Assembly (NCBI RefSeq): GCF_037404875.1
Contig: NZ_JBBELO010000011.1
Coordinates: 62,001-126,000 of the forward strand
Reading direction: 5' to 3'
Length of the DNA stretch: 64,000 nucleotides
Source of the DNA: Orlajensenia sp037404875
Lineage (GTDB): Bacteria; Actinomycetota; Actinomycetes; Actinomycetales; Microbacteriaceae
Shown here: positions 34,381 through 42,917 of the stretch, piece by piece
Position numbering within the stretch: the first letter of the stretch is position 1
Layout: each line of letters starts with the position of its first letter
Made by a program: the position numbers and the translations under genes
The notes under the pieces: model-generated
The model's input: only the letters and a program-made list of their open reading frames with translations
Told to the model about the DNA's origin: nothing
Database searches by the model: none

Positions 34381-36528
34381 ATGGGATTGATCCTGCACGC
34401 ACGTCAGCGACGACTAAGGCGCATCCATGCAGTTGCGTTATGCATTGCCGCAGTTGCCAGCCTGCTGTCGTTCGCGCAACTCGCGCCCGAGTCCGCGCAG
34501 GCACTCGACGGGTCGCAGTTCGACGCCGGCAACATCATCAGCGACGAGAACTTCTTCAACTCGAGCACGATGAACGCCGATGACGTCCAATCCTTCCTCA
34601 ACGCTCGGGTCGTGACCTGCGCTGCATCCAGCGGCCAGCCGTGTCTGAAGGACTACCGCCAGGCAACCTATTCCCAAGGCGCTGACGCGTATTGCCAGGC
34701 CTACTCGGGCGCTGGAAGCGAGACAGCGGCGTCGATCATCGCCAAAGTCGGCGCTGCCTGCGGAATCAACCCCCAAGTGTTGATCGTCATGCTCCAGAAA
34801 GAGCAAGGGCTCATCACCTCGCCCTCCCCGACGTCCACGATGTATCGCAGTGCCATGGGTTACGGCTGCCCGGATACGGCCGCATGCGACACCGAGTACT
34901 ACGGCTTCTACAACCAGGTGTACAACGCAGCCCATCAGTTCCAGCGGTACACCAAGACGAGTGCCTCGTGGAGCTATCAGCCCGGGCGGTGGAACGCGAT
35001 TCAATGGCATCCGAATGCGGCGTGCGGGACCAGTCAAGTCTGGATCGTCAATCAGGCCACCGCCAACCTCTACATCTACACGCCGTACCAGCCCAACGCC
35101 GCCGCGCTGGGTAACCTCTATGGGACTGGAGATGGCTGTTCGTCCTACGGCAACCGGAACTTCTGGCGCTACTACAACGATTGGTTCGGCAATCCATCCA
35201 ACTGGGTGCGATCGGCGTCTTTCGAGGGTGGCTCCGTGGCTGGGTGGACCGCGAGCAACGGGTTCATCAATACGCAGGTGTACCGGGACAGTTCAATCTC
35301 GCAGGACGGCGAATGGTTCTTCGCCACCAACACTCCGGCGGCGGGCCGCGCGCTCACCCAGGATGCTCGGAGAAACGTCTCGATTGGTGAATCTGCAACA
35401 GTCACCATGTGGGTCCGCTCGGCAGACTCAACGCCGTACAAGGGGACGCTTGCGGTATGGGGATTGGGCGGGACGCAAGAGGGGTCCCGCACCGATTTCA
35501 CCGCGACCACGAAATGGCAGCAAGTCACCACCGAGCTACCCGTGTACGCCTCGTCTCATGACGTAATCAGGCTGGATCTCTACCTCCAGCAGACGCTAGG
35601 CACGCTCTGGGTGGACAACGTGAGCATGTCGTTCGGGAAAGCTCCTGCCAAGCGGAATCTCCTTTCCAACCCGTCGTTCGAAGGCTCGTTCGCCGGTTGG
35701 GGGCCGGGGAACGGCGCCATCAATCAGCAGGTCTGGCAGGACAAGAACGCGTACGACGGTGCTTGGTTGGCCGCCGCGAACACATCGCAGGCCGGCCGTT
35801 CCTTCGCCCAGGAGTTCCCTGTTTCGCCACGTTCTGGAGACGTTTACAACTTCTCGATAGCTCTGCGATCGGAGACTCCGAGTGCACCCATGAAGGGACG
35901 GGTTGCGATCTGGGCTCTGGGGCGGTCAGCGCCGATGAACAGCGTCGCAGACTTCACAGCTGGTGGCACATGGTCGACGGTCAGCGTGAGCATCGATATC
36001 GGCAGCCTGGCCCCAAGCGCCATCAAGGTCGAGATCTACATGGATTCGGTCGGAAGTACTCTCTGGCTCGACGCAGGCACACTCGCACGGAATGTATTGA
36101 CCGCCGGCTCGATGGAAGGCGGCGCATTTCCTTGGTCAGCTACGGCGGCCGGCGTGAATGTCGCTGTGTACAGCACACAGACCTCCGGGATAGTTCCCCC
36201 AGCTGGAACGTGGTTCGGGGCCACAAATGCCTCGAAGGCCGGTGCTTCCATCTATCAAGACGTATCGATTCGGCCCCGTGGCGGTGACACCTACCAGGCC
36301 GAGCTATGGGTTCGATCCGGGGCGGGGCCCTTCACTGGACGGCTCGCGGTCTGGGGCCTGGGCGGCACGACCGAGGTGGCATCGAGCTCCTTTGTCGCAG
36401 ACGGCACCTGGAAGAAGATAACGATGCCGGTACAGGTCACCACCTCGGATCACGGAACGATGAGATTCGAGGTTTACCTCGATACTCCTTCTTCCACCCT
36501 GTTCTTCGACGGCGCCAACCTCTATTGA
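34381..36528 (+). CDS. Secreted lysozyme-like protein with three jelly-roll-type repeats
   Basis: This is a 715-residue protein. A basic N-terminus and hydrophobic core (residues 1-41) end in SAQA, a signal-peptide site. Residues 44-270 are an actinobacterial domain with eight Cys (80, 88, 105, 127, 163, 169, 215, 253) and a conserved Glu in LIVMLQKEQGLITS (E141), followed by YRSAMGYGCP and FYNQVYNAAHQFQRY; this pattern suggests a lysozyme or lytic-transglycosylase fold. Residues 274-418, 427-569 and 571-715 are three imperfect repeats of about 145 residues (each with FEG or MEG, W, WVRS-like, AVWGLGG-like and TLWxD-like landmarks) resembling CBM4/9 carbohydrate-binding modules. It probably binds and may cut the glycan made by this locus or peptidoglycan. 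Confidence 0.8.
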   Translation: MGLILHARQRRLRRIHAVALCIAAVASLLSFAQLAPESAQALDGSQFDAGNIISDENFFNSSTMNADDVQSFLNARVVTCAASSGQPCLKDYRQATYSQGADAYCQAYSGAGSETAASIIAKVGAACGINPQVLIVMLQKEQGLITSPSPTSTMYRSAMGYGCPDTAACDTEYYGFYNQVYNAAHQFQRYTKTSASWSYQPGRWNAIQWHPNAACGTSQVWIVNQATANLYIYTPYQPNAAALGNLYGTGDGCSSYGNRNFWRYYNDWFGNPSNWVRSASFEGGSVAGWTASNGFINTQVYRDSSISQDGEWFFATNTPAAGRALTQDARRNVSIGESATVTMWVRSADSTPYKGTLAVWGLGGTQEGSRTDFTATTKWQQVTTELPVYASSHDVIRLDLYLQQTLGTLWVDNVSMSFGKAPAKRNLLSNPSFEGSFAGWGPGNGAINQQVWQDKNAYDGAWLAAANTSQAGRSFAQEFPVSPRSGDVYNFSIALRSETPSAPMKGRVAIWALGRSAPMNSVADFTAGGTWSTVSVSIDIGSLAPSAIKVEIYMDSVGSTLWLDAGTLARNVLTAGSMEGGAFPWSATAAGVNVAVYSTQTSGIVPPAGTWFGATNASKAGASIYQDVSIRPRGGDTYQAELWVRSGAGPFTGRLAVWGLGGTTEVASSSFVADGTWKKITMPVQVTTSDHGTMRFEVYLDTPSSTLFFDGANLY

Positions 36529-36615
36529 GGTCGAAGTAGCGCGTGTCGAGCCGCAGTGGACCGAACCGATAGACTCGACAACTGCAATCGACCACGAAAA
36601 GGATCATCGGAGAAC

Positions 36616-37602
36616 ATGGCGCGCGCACTAATCACAGGAGTCACTGGCCAGGACGGACTGTATTTGTCCGAACTTCTGCTTTCAAAGGGGTACGAGGTTT
36701 ACGGCCTCATGCGAGGGCAGAACAACCCGAAGCGCCAGCTCGTGGAATCAATCGTTCCCGGCGTGAAGATCCTCACCGGTGACCTCACCGATCTCTCCAG
36801 TTTGATTCGCGCCCTCGACGTCGCCCAGCCAGACGAGTTCTACAACCTCGGCGCGATTTCATTCGTCGCGTACTCATGGGAAAATGCCGCTCTGACCTCA
36901 GACGTCACAGGCCGGGGCGTCCTGAACGCGCTCGAGGCAGTCAGGCTTTACAGCCACGATGACCCGGCGAAGGTGCGCTTCTACCAAGCGTCGAGTTCGG
37001 AGATGTTCGGCAAGGTTCAGCAGGTTCCTCAGTCGGAAAGCACGCTGCTGTGGCCGCGTTCACCCTATGGCGTCGCCAAGGTCTTCGGTCACTACATGAC
37101 GATCAACTACCGCGAGTCGTATGGTATGCATGCCTCTTCGGGCATCTTGTTCAATCACGAGTCGCCCCGGCGGGGCCCGGAGTTCGTCACTCGCAAGGTC
37201 AGCCAAGCGGTCGCCCGTATCTCCCTCGGGTTGCAGGACTCCCTGACCCTCGGGAATCTGGACGCGCGGCGTGACTGGGGCTTCGCCGGCGACTATGTGG
37301 AGGCGATGTGGAGGATGCTTCAGCAGGATGAAGCAGACGACTACGTCATCTCAACGAATGAGACCCATCCCATTCGCGAATTGCTTGAGCTCGCCTTTGC
37401 TGAGGTCGGTATCTCCGACTGGCAACGGTATGTCAAGCAGGATCCCGCCTTCATGCGTCCCGCCGAAGTAGATCTGCTGATCGGGGACTCCTCGAAGGCT
37501 CGTGAGCGGCTCGGCTGGGCCCCTCAGGTAGACTTCCCGCAGCTCGTCGCCATGATGGTTCAATCAGACGTGGCGGAGCAGAAGAAGCTGGCCGGACTCT
37601 GA
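36616..37602 (+). CDS. gmd: GDP-mannose 4,6-dehydratase
   Basis: This 328-residue SDR enzyme converts GDP-D-mannose to GDP-4-keto-6-deoxymannose, the precursor of GDP-rhamnose, GDP-fucose and related sugars. It has the NADP loop TGVTGQDGLYLSELLL, the SSSEMFG active-site strand, catalytic SPYGVAKVFGHY (Tyr-x3-Lys), the family signature FNHESPRRGPEFVTRK, and LGNLDARRDWGFAGDYVEAMW. ATG 36616 has GGAGAA 5 nt upstream. ManA and ManB in this window give mannose-1-phosphate; the GDP-mannose pyrophosphorylase is not in the window. Confidence 0.94.
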   Translation: MARALITGVTGQDGLYLSELLLSKGYEVYGLMRGQNNPKRQLVESIVPGVKILTGDLTDLSSLIRALDVAQPDEFYNLGAISFVAYSWENAALTSDVTGRGVLNALEAVRLYSHDDPAKVRFYQASSSEMFGKVQQVPQSESTLLWPRSPYGVAKVFGHYMTINYRESYGMHASSGILFNHESPRRGPEFVTRKVSQAVARISLGLQDSLTLGNLDARRDWGFAGDYVEAMWRMLQQDEADDYVISTNETHPIRELLELAFAEVGISDWQRYVKQDPAFMRPAEVDLLIGDSSKARERLGWAPQVDFPQLVAMMVQSDVAEQKKLAGL

Positions 37603-37605
37603 CGG

Positions 37606-38580
37606 ATGGCCGTCGCCCTCGTCACCGGGATCTCCGGCCAGGACGGCTCGATTCTTTCCGAAAGCCTTCGCGCGGACGGATATGAGGTTCATGGGCTGGT
37701 CCGCTCCGCCGACGCGGGAAGTTTGGAGGAGCTCAAGCAGCGCGGTGCGATTCTGCATGAAGTGGACCTGACCGACCTCGACGAAGTCAACGGCGTGGTG
37801 ATAGACGTTGCACCGGACGAGGTCTACAGCTTGGCCTCGATTAGTTCCGTCTTTCAGTCATGGCAGGCGCCCGTGGACACGGCTCGTGTGAACGGTCTAA
37901 CCGTGGTCCAATTGCTCAGTTCCATTCGTGCGCTTCAGCGCGCGACGGGATCGTCCCCCCACTTCGTGCATGCCTCGAGTGCGGAGATCTTCGGAAACCC
38001 GAGCGCTAGTCCTCAGAGCGAGTCGACGCCGATCGCGCCCGTTTCGCCCTACGGTGCGGCGAAGGCTTTTGCACACCAGATGGTCCAGGTCTTTCGGGCG
38101 GAAGGTGTACGCGCGTCCAACTGCATCCTCTACAATCACGAATCCACGCGCCGTCCGCCGTCGTTCGTCACGCGCAAGATCACCCAGGCAGCGGCAGCGA
38201 TCGCGTACGGTGAACAAGAAACGCTCACGCTCGGCACTCTGGAGACTCGACGGGACTGGGGCTGGGCTCCCGATTACGTTGACGCACTGCGCAGAACCGC
38301 TCGGGGGCAAACGGGCGACGACTTCGTGATCGCAACGGGCGAAACCCACTCCATCGCCGATTTTGTCGAGGCCGCTTTCGCGCGCGTTGGCATCTCTGAC
38401 TGGCGGAGCCGCGTGTCGGTGGACTCCTCGCTCAGCCGCCCGGCCGACCCGTTGGAATTGAGGGGCGATGCTACGAAGGCCCGCACCTCCTTGGATTGGA
38501 AACCGACGAAGACCTTCAAGGACATCGTCGCCGCCATGGTCGACGCCGATCTCGCTGGACTTGAGCAGCGGAAGCGCTAG
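37606..38580 (+). CDS. Second GDP-mannose 4,6-dehydratase-like SDR protein
   Basis: This 324-residue paralogue of gmd begins 3 bp after its stop. It keeps GISGQDGSILSESL, the HASSAEIFG strand, SPYGAAKAFAHQ (Tyr-x3-Lys), YNHESTRRPPSFVTRK and RRDWGWAPDYVDAL. It has the dehydratase signature rather than that of a typical Rmd reductase. It may be a heteromeric partner, or may have shifted to the 4-reductase or epimerase step acting on the Gmd product. Two adjacent genes of this kind suggest a GDP-6-deoxyhexose such as GDP-D-rhamnose. The stop overlaps the GTG of the next gene. Confidence 0.88.
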   Translation: MAVALVTGISGQDGSILSESLRADGYEVHGLVRSADAGSLEELKQRGAILHEVDLTDLDEVNGVVIDVAPDEVYSLASISSVFQSWQAPVDTARVNGLTVVQLLSSIRALQRATGSSPHFVHASSAEIFGNPSASPQSESTPIAPVSPYGAAKAFAHQMVQVFRAEGVRASNCILYNHESTRRPPSFVTRKITQAAAAIAYGEQETLTLGTLETRRDWGWAPDYVDALRRTARGQTGDDFVIATGETHSIADFVEAAFARVGISDWRSRVSVDSSLSRPADPLELRGDATKARTSLDWKPTKTFKDIVAAMVDADLAGLEQRKR

Positions 38581-39713
38581 TGCCAGAGGAACGTAGCATC
38601 CGCGTACTGATCGATGCCACGTCGATCCCCTCCAACCGAGGCGGTGTCGGGCGCTACGTGGAGCATCTCATCGAATCCCTCCCCCGCCCAGGGCTCGATG
38701 TCATCGTCCTCAGCCAACGCCGCGACCGAGACGAATTCTCCTCTTTTGGAGTTCGGGTGCACCCGGCGCCGCGAATTGTTCGCTTTCGACCCCTACGGTT
38801 GCTCTGGGAGCAGTTCGGCGTGCAGCGCGCTGCTCGCCGGCTTGGGGCGGACATCATCCATTCAGTCCACTACACCTTCCCCCTATTCAATTCGCTCCCA
38901 CAGGTCGTGAGTGTTCACGATCTCACCTTCTTCTCGCATCCGGATGCTCACTCGAAACTCAAGAGGGTCTTCTTCAGGAGGTGGATAAAGTTGGCGGCCC
39001 GCCGGCGGGTGGAGGTGGTTGTGCCTTCGGAGGCCACGGCGAAGGAGTTCGTCCGGCTCGCTGGTGGTCGGGACGACGATGTGATGATCGCGATGCACGG
39101 CGTTGACCCTGGCGTGTTCCGTGTCCCGTCAGAGGCGGAAGTGACCGCGTTCCGCGCCTCCTACAGCCCGCGCGCCGAGGGGTGGATTGCTTTTCTCGGC
39201 ACGGTCGAGCCGCGCAAGAACACGGCGGCCCTCATCGCGGCATACCGCAGCGTCGCGGGGACGAAAGAGGGTCCATCGCTCCTTCTCGCGGGCGGGGACG
39301 GCTGGGGCCCATCCATCGAACCCGCGGTCGCTGAAGCTTCTCACGCAGGCTGGGATGTACGGCGACTTGGGTATCTTCCGTTGGACGACTTGCCGGCATT
39401 TCTCGGGGGTGCGACCTTGGTCGTGTATCCGAGCCTCGGTGAAGGCTTCGGTCTGCCCGTTCTCGAGGCGATGACCACCGGAGCGTGCGTCCTCACAACG
39501 AGAGAGCTTGCCATCCCGGAGGTCGGAGGGGACGCTGTCGCCTACTCAGGTACTTCTTCATCCGCTATCGCGCGCGGAATCGAGGAACTCCTCGGCAACC
39601 CCGAGCGGCGACAGCTCTTGCGGGAACGGGCGCTCGTCCGATCTCGTATGTTCACATGGGCTCGATCGGCGAACGCCCACGTGAGCGCGTACCGCCGCGC
39701 AATCGACCGCTGA
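38580..39713 (+). CDS. GT4 glycosyltransferase
   Basis: This 377-residue GT-B enzyme has RVLIDATSIPSNRGGVGRYVEHL as the acceptor-side glycine loop, AFLGTVEPRKNTAALIAAY, and SLGEGFGLPVLEAM (E-x7-E) with TTRELAIPEVGGDAV. It resembles mannosyl/rhamnosyl GT4 enzymes of O-antigen loci. GTG 38580 shares a base with the stop of the preceding SDR gene, so the order gmd-gmd2-GT4 is coupled; the GT may use the sugar those enzymes make. It is convergent with the GT-C-like membrane gene, with 4 bp between stops. Confidence 0.92.
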   Translation: MPEERSIRVLIDATSIPSNRGGVGRYVEHLIESLPRPGLDVIVLSQRRDRDEFSSFGVRVHPAPRIVRFRPLRLLWEQFGVQRAARRLGADIIHSVHYTFPLFNSLPQVVSVHDLTFFSHPDAHSKLKRVFFRRWIKLAARRRVEVVVPSEATAKEFVRLAGGRDDDVMIAMHGVDPGVFRVPSEAEVTAFRASYSPRAEGWIAFLGTVEPRKNTAALIAAYRSVAGTKEGPSLLLAGGDGWGPSIEPAVAEASHAGWDVRRLGYLPLDDLPAFLGGATLVVYPSLGEGFGLPVLEAMTTGACVLTTRELAIPEVGGDAVAYSGTSSSAIARGIEELLGNPERRQLLRERALVRSRMFTWARSANAHVSAYRRAIDR

Positions 39714-39717
39714 AGGA

Positions 39718-41619
39718 TTACTCGATAGTGAAGATCAACTGACGAGTGTCGGGAGACTTCAGCTGATGAGTGCGCCAATCAGATCCGAGAACCGCGGAAA
39801 CGTAACTCTGCCACTGAGTGTCGTCGTCGTACGCCGCACGGTCGACATAGATCGCGCAGGCGTCGGAGTCTCTGACGGCGGCGGCGAATCCGCTCGGCGT
39901 GGAAACGCCCTTCCAGAAGTCCGCCGAACGCGTGCCGCTCACCGCTCCGTAACTCCATTTCAGCGCGGAGTCGCCGCCCACGACATACGGCAGAGCCTCC
40001 TCGTAGTCGCCCAGACCCAAGATGGGACCAGACTCCGGAAATGCCTTCACCGGGAGCTCGGCGATTCCGCATCCGCTTGGCAACCGTTGATCGGCTTCCT
40101 GGACGAGCGCGCGCAAATCTGAGTCCCGCGTCGGGAGAAGCTGCACGTGGGCCCGGACGCCTGCGAGCTGGTCGACGAACGCCACTGCTGCGACGATGGT
40201 CAGGACGAGAATGATTGTCCCGCGTTTTTTCGCGATGCCATTGACGATCACCGCCACGAACCCGAGTCCAAGCGTCGCCAAGACGATCGAGAGTCGCACC
40301 CACGACCGTATTTCACCGGTGACGACGGCGGCGAAGATATACCCAAAGCCGCCGACGACGAAGAAAAGAACGCCCGCGAGCATCGCGGAGGCGAGCACAG
40401 CAAGCCGGCTGTCACGAAGCGCCCTACTGACCCATCCGGTTGCCCCCTCGAGCGGCGATGCCAGGCGTGCAAGCCAGAAAAGGATCGCAAGGAGGATGCC
40501 GATGATCGCGATGACAGACATCCCGGTCGGTTCTGCGTAAGGCGACACGGTCGTCGTCGCGGCATAACGGTCGGCGATGGCACCCAGTCTGGGCAGGCCC
40601 GAACCAGGCCACGGAAGGAGAAGAGTTGCAATCTTTCCTGCATGAAACTCCGACTCCGCCGCGGACCTTTCCGAGAAATACTTGGCATATCGGTCGCCGA
40701 AATTGAGAGAGAGTACCGCCAACTGGGCGGCTACGAAGGCGACAAGGGCGACGAATGCAACCGCAGGCCAGATGAGCCGTCGCCACTTCCTGGTACCGAG
40801 GGCGAGACCCCCGCGAACGGCGAGGAGTATCCCCATGAGGAGGGCTCCAAAGACGTAATAGTAGGAGTTCGTAAGAGACAGCAGCAGCGCCAGACCAATG
40901 ATGACCCCGCCGTGACGCACCCGGGCGCGGGTGGACGTTGCGGCTCCCGCGGCCCATCTTGCGAATGGGTCAGTGCGCTCGCCGCCTACGACGAGCAGGA
41001 GAAGCACCAGCACGGCCACTCCCCAATAGTTGCCAACGAACGCGTGGCCTAGAGCCACCCGTTGGAAGTGATATGGGGCCAGAGCGAAGATGAGCCCGAA
41101 CACAACCGCCACGGCGGTCCCGGTTCGTAGTCCACGGAAAAGGAGGTATCCGGCGACGCCGGTGACGAAGAAGCCAACGAGCTGGTACAGATTCAGGAGT
41201 AGCACCGGGTCGTGGACGAAGACTGCTCCCACTGATAGCGCCACTGCTGAGGCGGGATCATACATTGGCGCGAAAAACAGGTTCTGGTTGAAAGGAAAGC
41301 CCAAGCGCTCATTGGGTGTGAAGAGGGACCAGTCGGTGGCACTGGCGCTCACCATGTAGTGCAACATCTGGTCGCCGGTAGCTCCAGACGTCCACCGCAT
41401 CCGAAGCATGTCGGCGTTGAGCCCGAGCGCCCACCACGCCGCTGCCATAGCCGCGATGCCGGTGAAAACTGCGAATGCGGCCTCCCCCAGCGAGCGCGCC
41501 GATATCCCTCGAGGACGCGGACGCTCTTCTCTCGCGGAACCAGCTTCAGCATCGGCGGGATGCAGAGAGGGCGCCGCTTCGCCGCGGCTGCGGTCGACTG
41601 CAGTTTCGGTGGATGTCAT
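39718..41619 (-). CDS. GT-C/YfhO-like multi-pass membrane protein
   Basis: This is 633 residues from ATG 41619. A hydrophilic N-terminus of about 45 residues precedes about twelve membrane helices, with an extracytoplasmic loop after the first helix (MRWTSGATGDQMLHYMVS...TDWSLFTPNERLGFPF). A soluble C-terminal domain of about 130 residues follows. The layout is that of GT-C or YfhO-type proteins, which use polyprenyl-phosphate sugars to decorate extracellular glycans. The GtrA and DPM1-like genes just beyond it would supply and flip such a donor. No acidic catalytic residue can be fixed by eye. Confidence 0.8.
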   Translation of the reverse strand: MTSTETAVDRSRGEAAPSLHPADAEAGSAREERPRPRGISARSLGEAAFAVFTGIAAMAAAWWALGLNADMLRMRWTSGATGDQMLHYMVSASATDWSLFTPNERLGFPFNQNLFFAPMYDPASAVALSVGAVFVHDPVLLLNLYQLVGFFVTGVAGYLLFRGLRTGTAVAVVFGLIFALAPYHFQRVALGHAFVGNYWGVAVLVLLLLVVGGERTDPFARWAAGAATSTRARVRHGGVIIGLALLLSLTNSYYYVFGALLMGILLAVRGGLALGTRKWRRLIWPAVAFVALVAFVAAQLAVLSLNFGDRYAKYFSERSAAESEFHAGKIATLLLPWPGSGLPRLGAIADRYAATTTVSPYAEPTGMSVIAIIGILLAILFWLARLASPLEGATGWVSRALRDSRLAVLASAMLAGVLFFVVGGFGYIFAAVVTGEIRSWVRLSIVLATLGLGFVAVIVNGIAKKRGTIILVLTIVAAVAFVDQLAGVRAHVQLLPTRDSDLRALVQEADQRLPSGCGIAELPVKAFPESGPILGLGDYEEALPYVVGGDSALKWSYGAVSGTRSADFWKGVSTPSGFAAAVRDSDACAIYVDRAAYDDDTQWQSYVSAVLGSDWRTHQLKSPDTRQLIFTIE

Positions 41620-41624
41620 GCCGG

Positions 41625-42152
41625 TCAATCGTTCACGGGTGTGCGCGGCGCGCGGACGGAAATCGCCTCGGCCGCGGTTTCTATGTCCGTCGAACTTTGC
41701 TGATTCCGAGATCCTCGGAAGACGACGAGCTTGTACATGATGAAATTCCACACCAAGCCGAGCAAGACGGCGCACGCCTTCGCGATATTTATCGCAAGGA
41801 ACTGCTTCCCATCCTCGCCTGGCAAGAACAACAGCGACCGACCGAACGCCGTCCCGAAAAGCAGTTCGAAAAGGTAGATGACGACGTTCTGGATGATGAG
41901 GGAACTGAAGCCTGTTACTCCGAAGAAGATGCCGAACCGTCTGAGGGAGATCGGCTCCTCATATCGAAAGACGAAGAAGTGATTCAGCAAGTACGAGACA
42001 CAGATGCCAACAGACACCGAGAAGACGTTCGCGAGGAGCACCGGCGCAGAAAAGGCCAGCGTGAGCACGTTCAGTAGGATGAAGTCCAGTGCCGTGTTCG
42101 CGCATCCTGCTATCAGGAAACGAATCTTCTCGTTGGAGATGAGTTTCTTCAC
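41625..42152 (-). CDS. GtrA family membrane protein
   Basis: This 175-residue protein has four membrane helices with the GtrA pattern: FLIAGCANTALDFILLNVL, GICVSYLLNHFFVF, an amphipathic loop, and LLGLVWNFIMYKLVVFRG (the N/W-FxxY/F-K-F-VF ending). GtrA proteins are thought to flip polyprenyl-phosphate-linked sugars. The GTG start has no strong ribosome-binding site. It is 5 bp upstream of the GT-C-like gene and divergent from the polyprenol-phosphate sugar synthase, forming a GtrA/GtrB/GtrC-like set. Confidence 0.9.
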   Translation of the reverse strand: MKKLISNEKIRFLIAGCANTALDFILLNVLTLAFSAPVLLANVFSVSVGICVSYLLNHFFVFRYEEPISLRRFGIFFGVTGFSSLIIQNVVIYLFELLFGTAFGRSLLFLPGEDGKQFLAINIAKACAVLLGLVWNFIMYKLVVFRGSRNQQSSTDIETAAEAISVRAPRTPVND

Positions 42153-42176
42153 TTATTCGAGGTGACTTTCGTAAAA

Positions 42177-42917
42177 ATGCTCAAGCTTGCAATCGCCGTG
42201 CCCACCTACAACGAGGTCAAGAACGTTGAAGCTCTGATTCAATCGATCTCTGTTGTCTGCGGTCAGCATCCTGACATGGACACGGAGCTGTTCATTCTCG
42301 ACGACTCGTCGCCGGACGGAACCGCATCGTTCGTCGAGCACATCGCTGCGCAGTACGAACTCGAGAACTTCAGGGTCCGCACCATCGTCAAGCCGACGAA
42401 GGACGGACTGGGAGCAGCATACATTCATGGGTTCGAGATCATCCTGCGAGAGGACTTCGACTACGTCCTCCAGATGGACGCAGATCTCTCCCACGACCCC
42501 AAGTATATTTCCGGCTTCATTCACCAGGCGCTCGCAGGCACGCCGTTCGTGGTCGCGTCGCGCTACATCCCCGGCGGCGGCACCCCAGATTGGAGCCTCA
42601 ACAGGAAGTTCCTAAGCCGTGGGGGGAACCTCTACGCCCGCACCGTTCTGAGCCGGGAGATCAGCGACTACACGGGAGGGTTCAACATGTTCTCCGCCGA
42701 GCTCCTTCGCAGCATTGCACCTGCCAGCATCACCGCGACCGGATACGGATTCATCCTCGTTCTGAAGTATCGGGCCCTTCTGAAGGCCGGCCGCGTCATC
42801 GAACTCCCTATCGTCTTCTTCGACAGGACAAACGGCGAGTCGAAGATTCCGAGCAACACCCTGTTGAGGAACTTCGTGCTGGTTCCCCGCATCAAGGCGC
42901 GTCGTGGAGAGGTTTGA
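42177..42917 (+). CDS. Polyprenol-phosphate mannose/glucose synthase-like GT2
   Basis: This is 246 residues from ATG 42177; a GTG at 42162 would add five residues. The GT-A fold carries IAVPTYNEVKNVEALI, ILDDSSPDGTASFV, the DADLSHDPKYI metal motif and SRYIPGGGTPDW, with GSRY/NxxAR-type dolichyl-phosphate mannose synthase landmarks. It has no C-terminal membrane helices, so it resembles the single-domain DPM1/Ppm1 type. It makes the lipid-linked sugar that GtrA would flip and the GT-C-like proteins would use. Confidence 0.9.
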   Translation: MLKLAIAVPTYNEVKNVEALIQSISVVCGQHPDMDTELFILDDSSPDGTASFVEHIAAQYELENFRVRTIVKPTKDGLGAAYIHGFEIILREDFDYVLQMDADLSHDPKYISGFIHQALAGTPFVVASRYIPGGGTPDWSLNRKFLSRGGNLYARTVLSREISDYTGGFNMFSAELLRSIAPASITATGYGFILVLKYRALLKAGRVIELPIVFFDRTNGESKIPSNTLLRNFVLVPRIKARRGEV

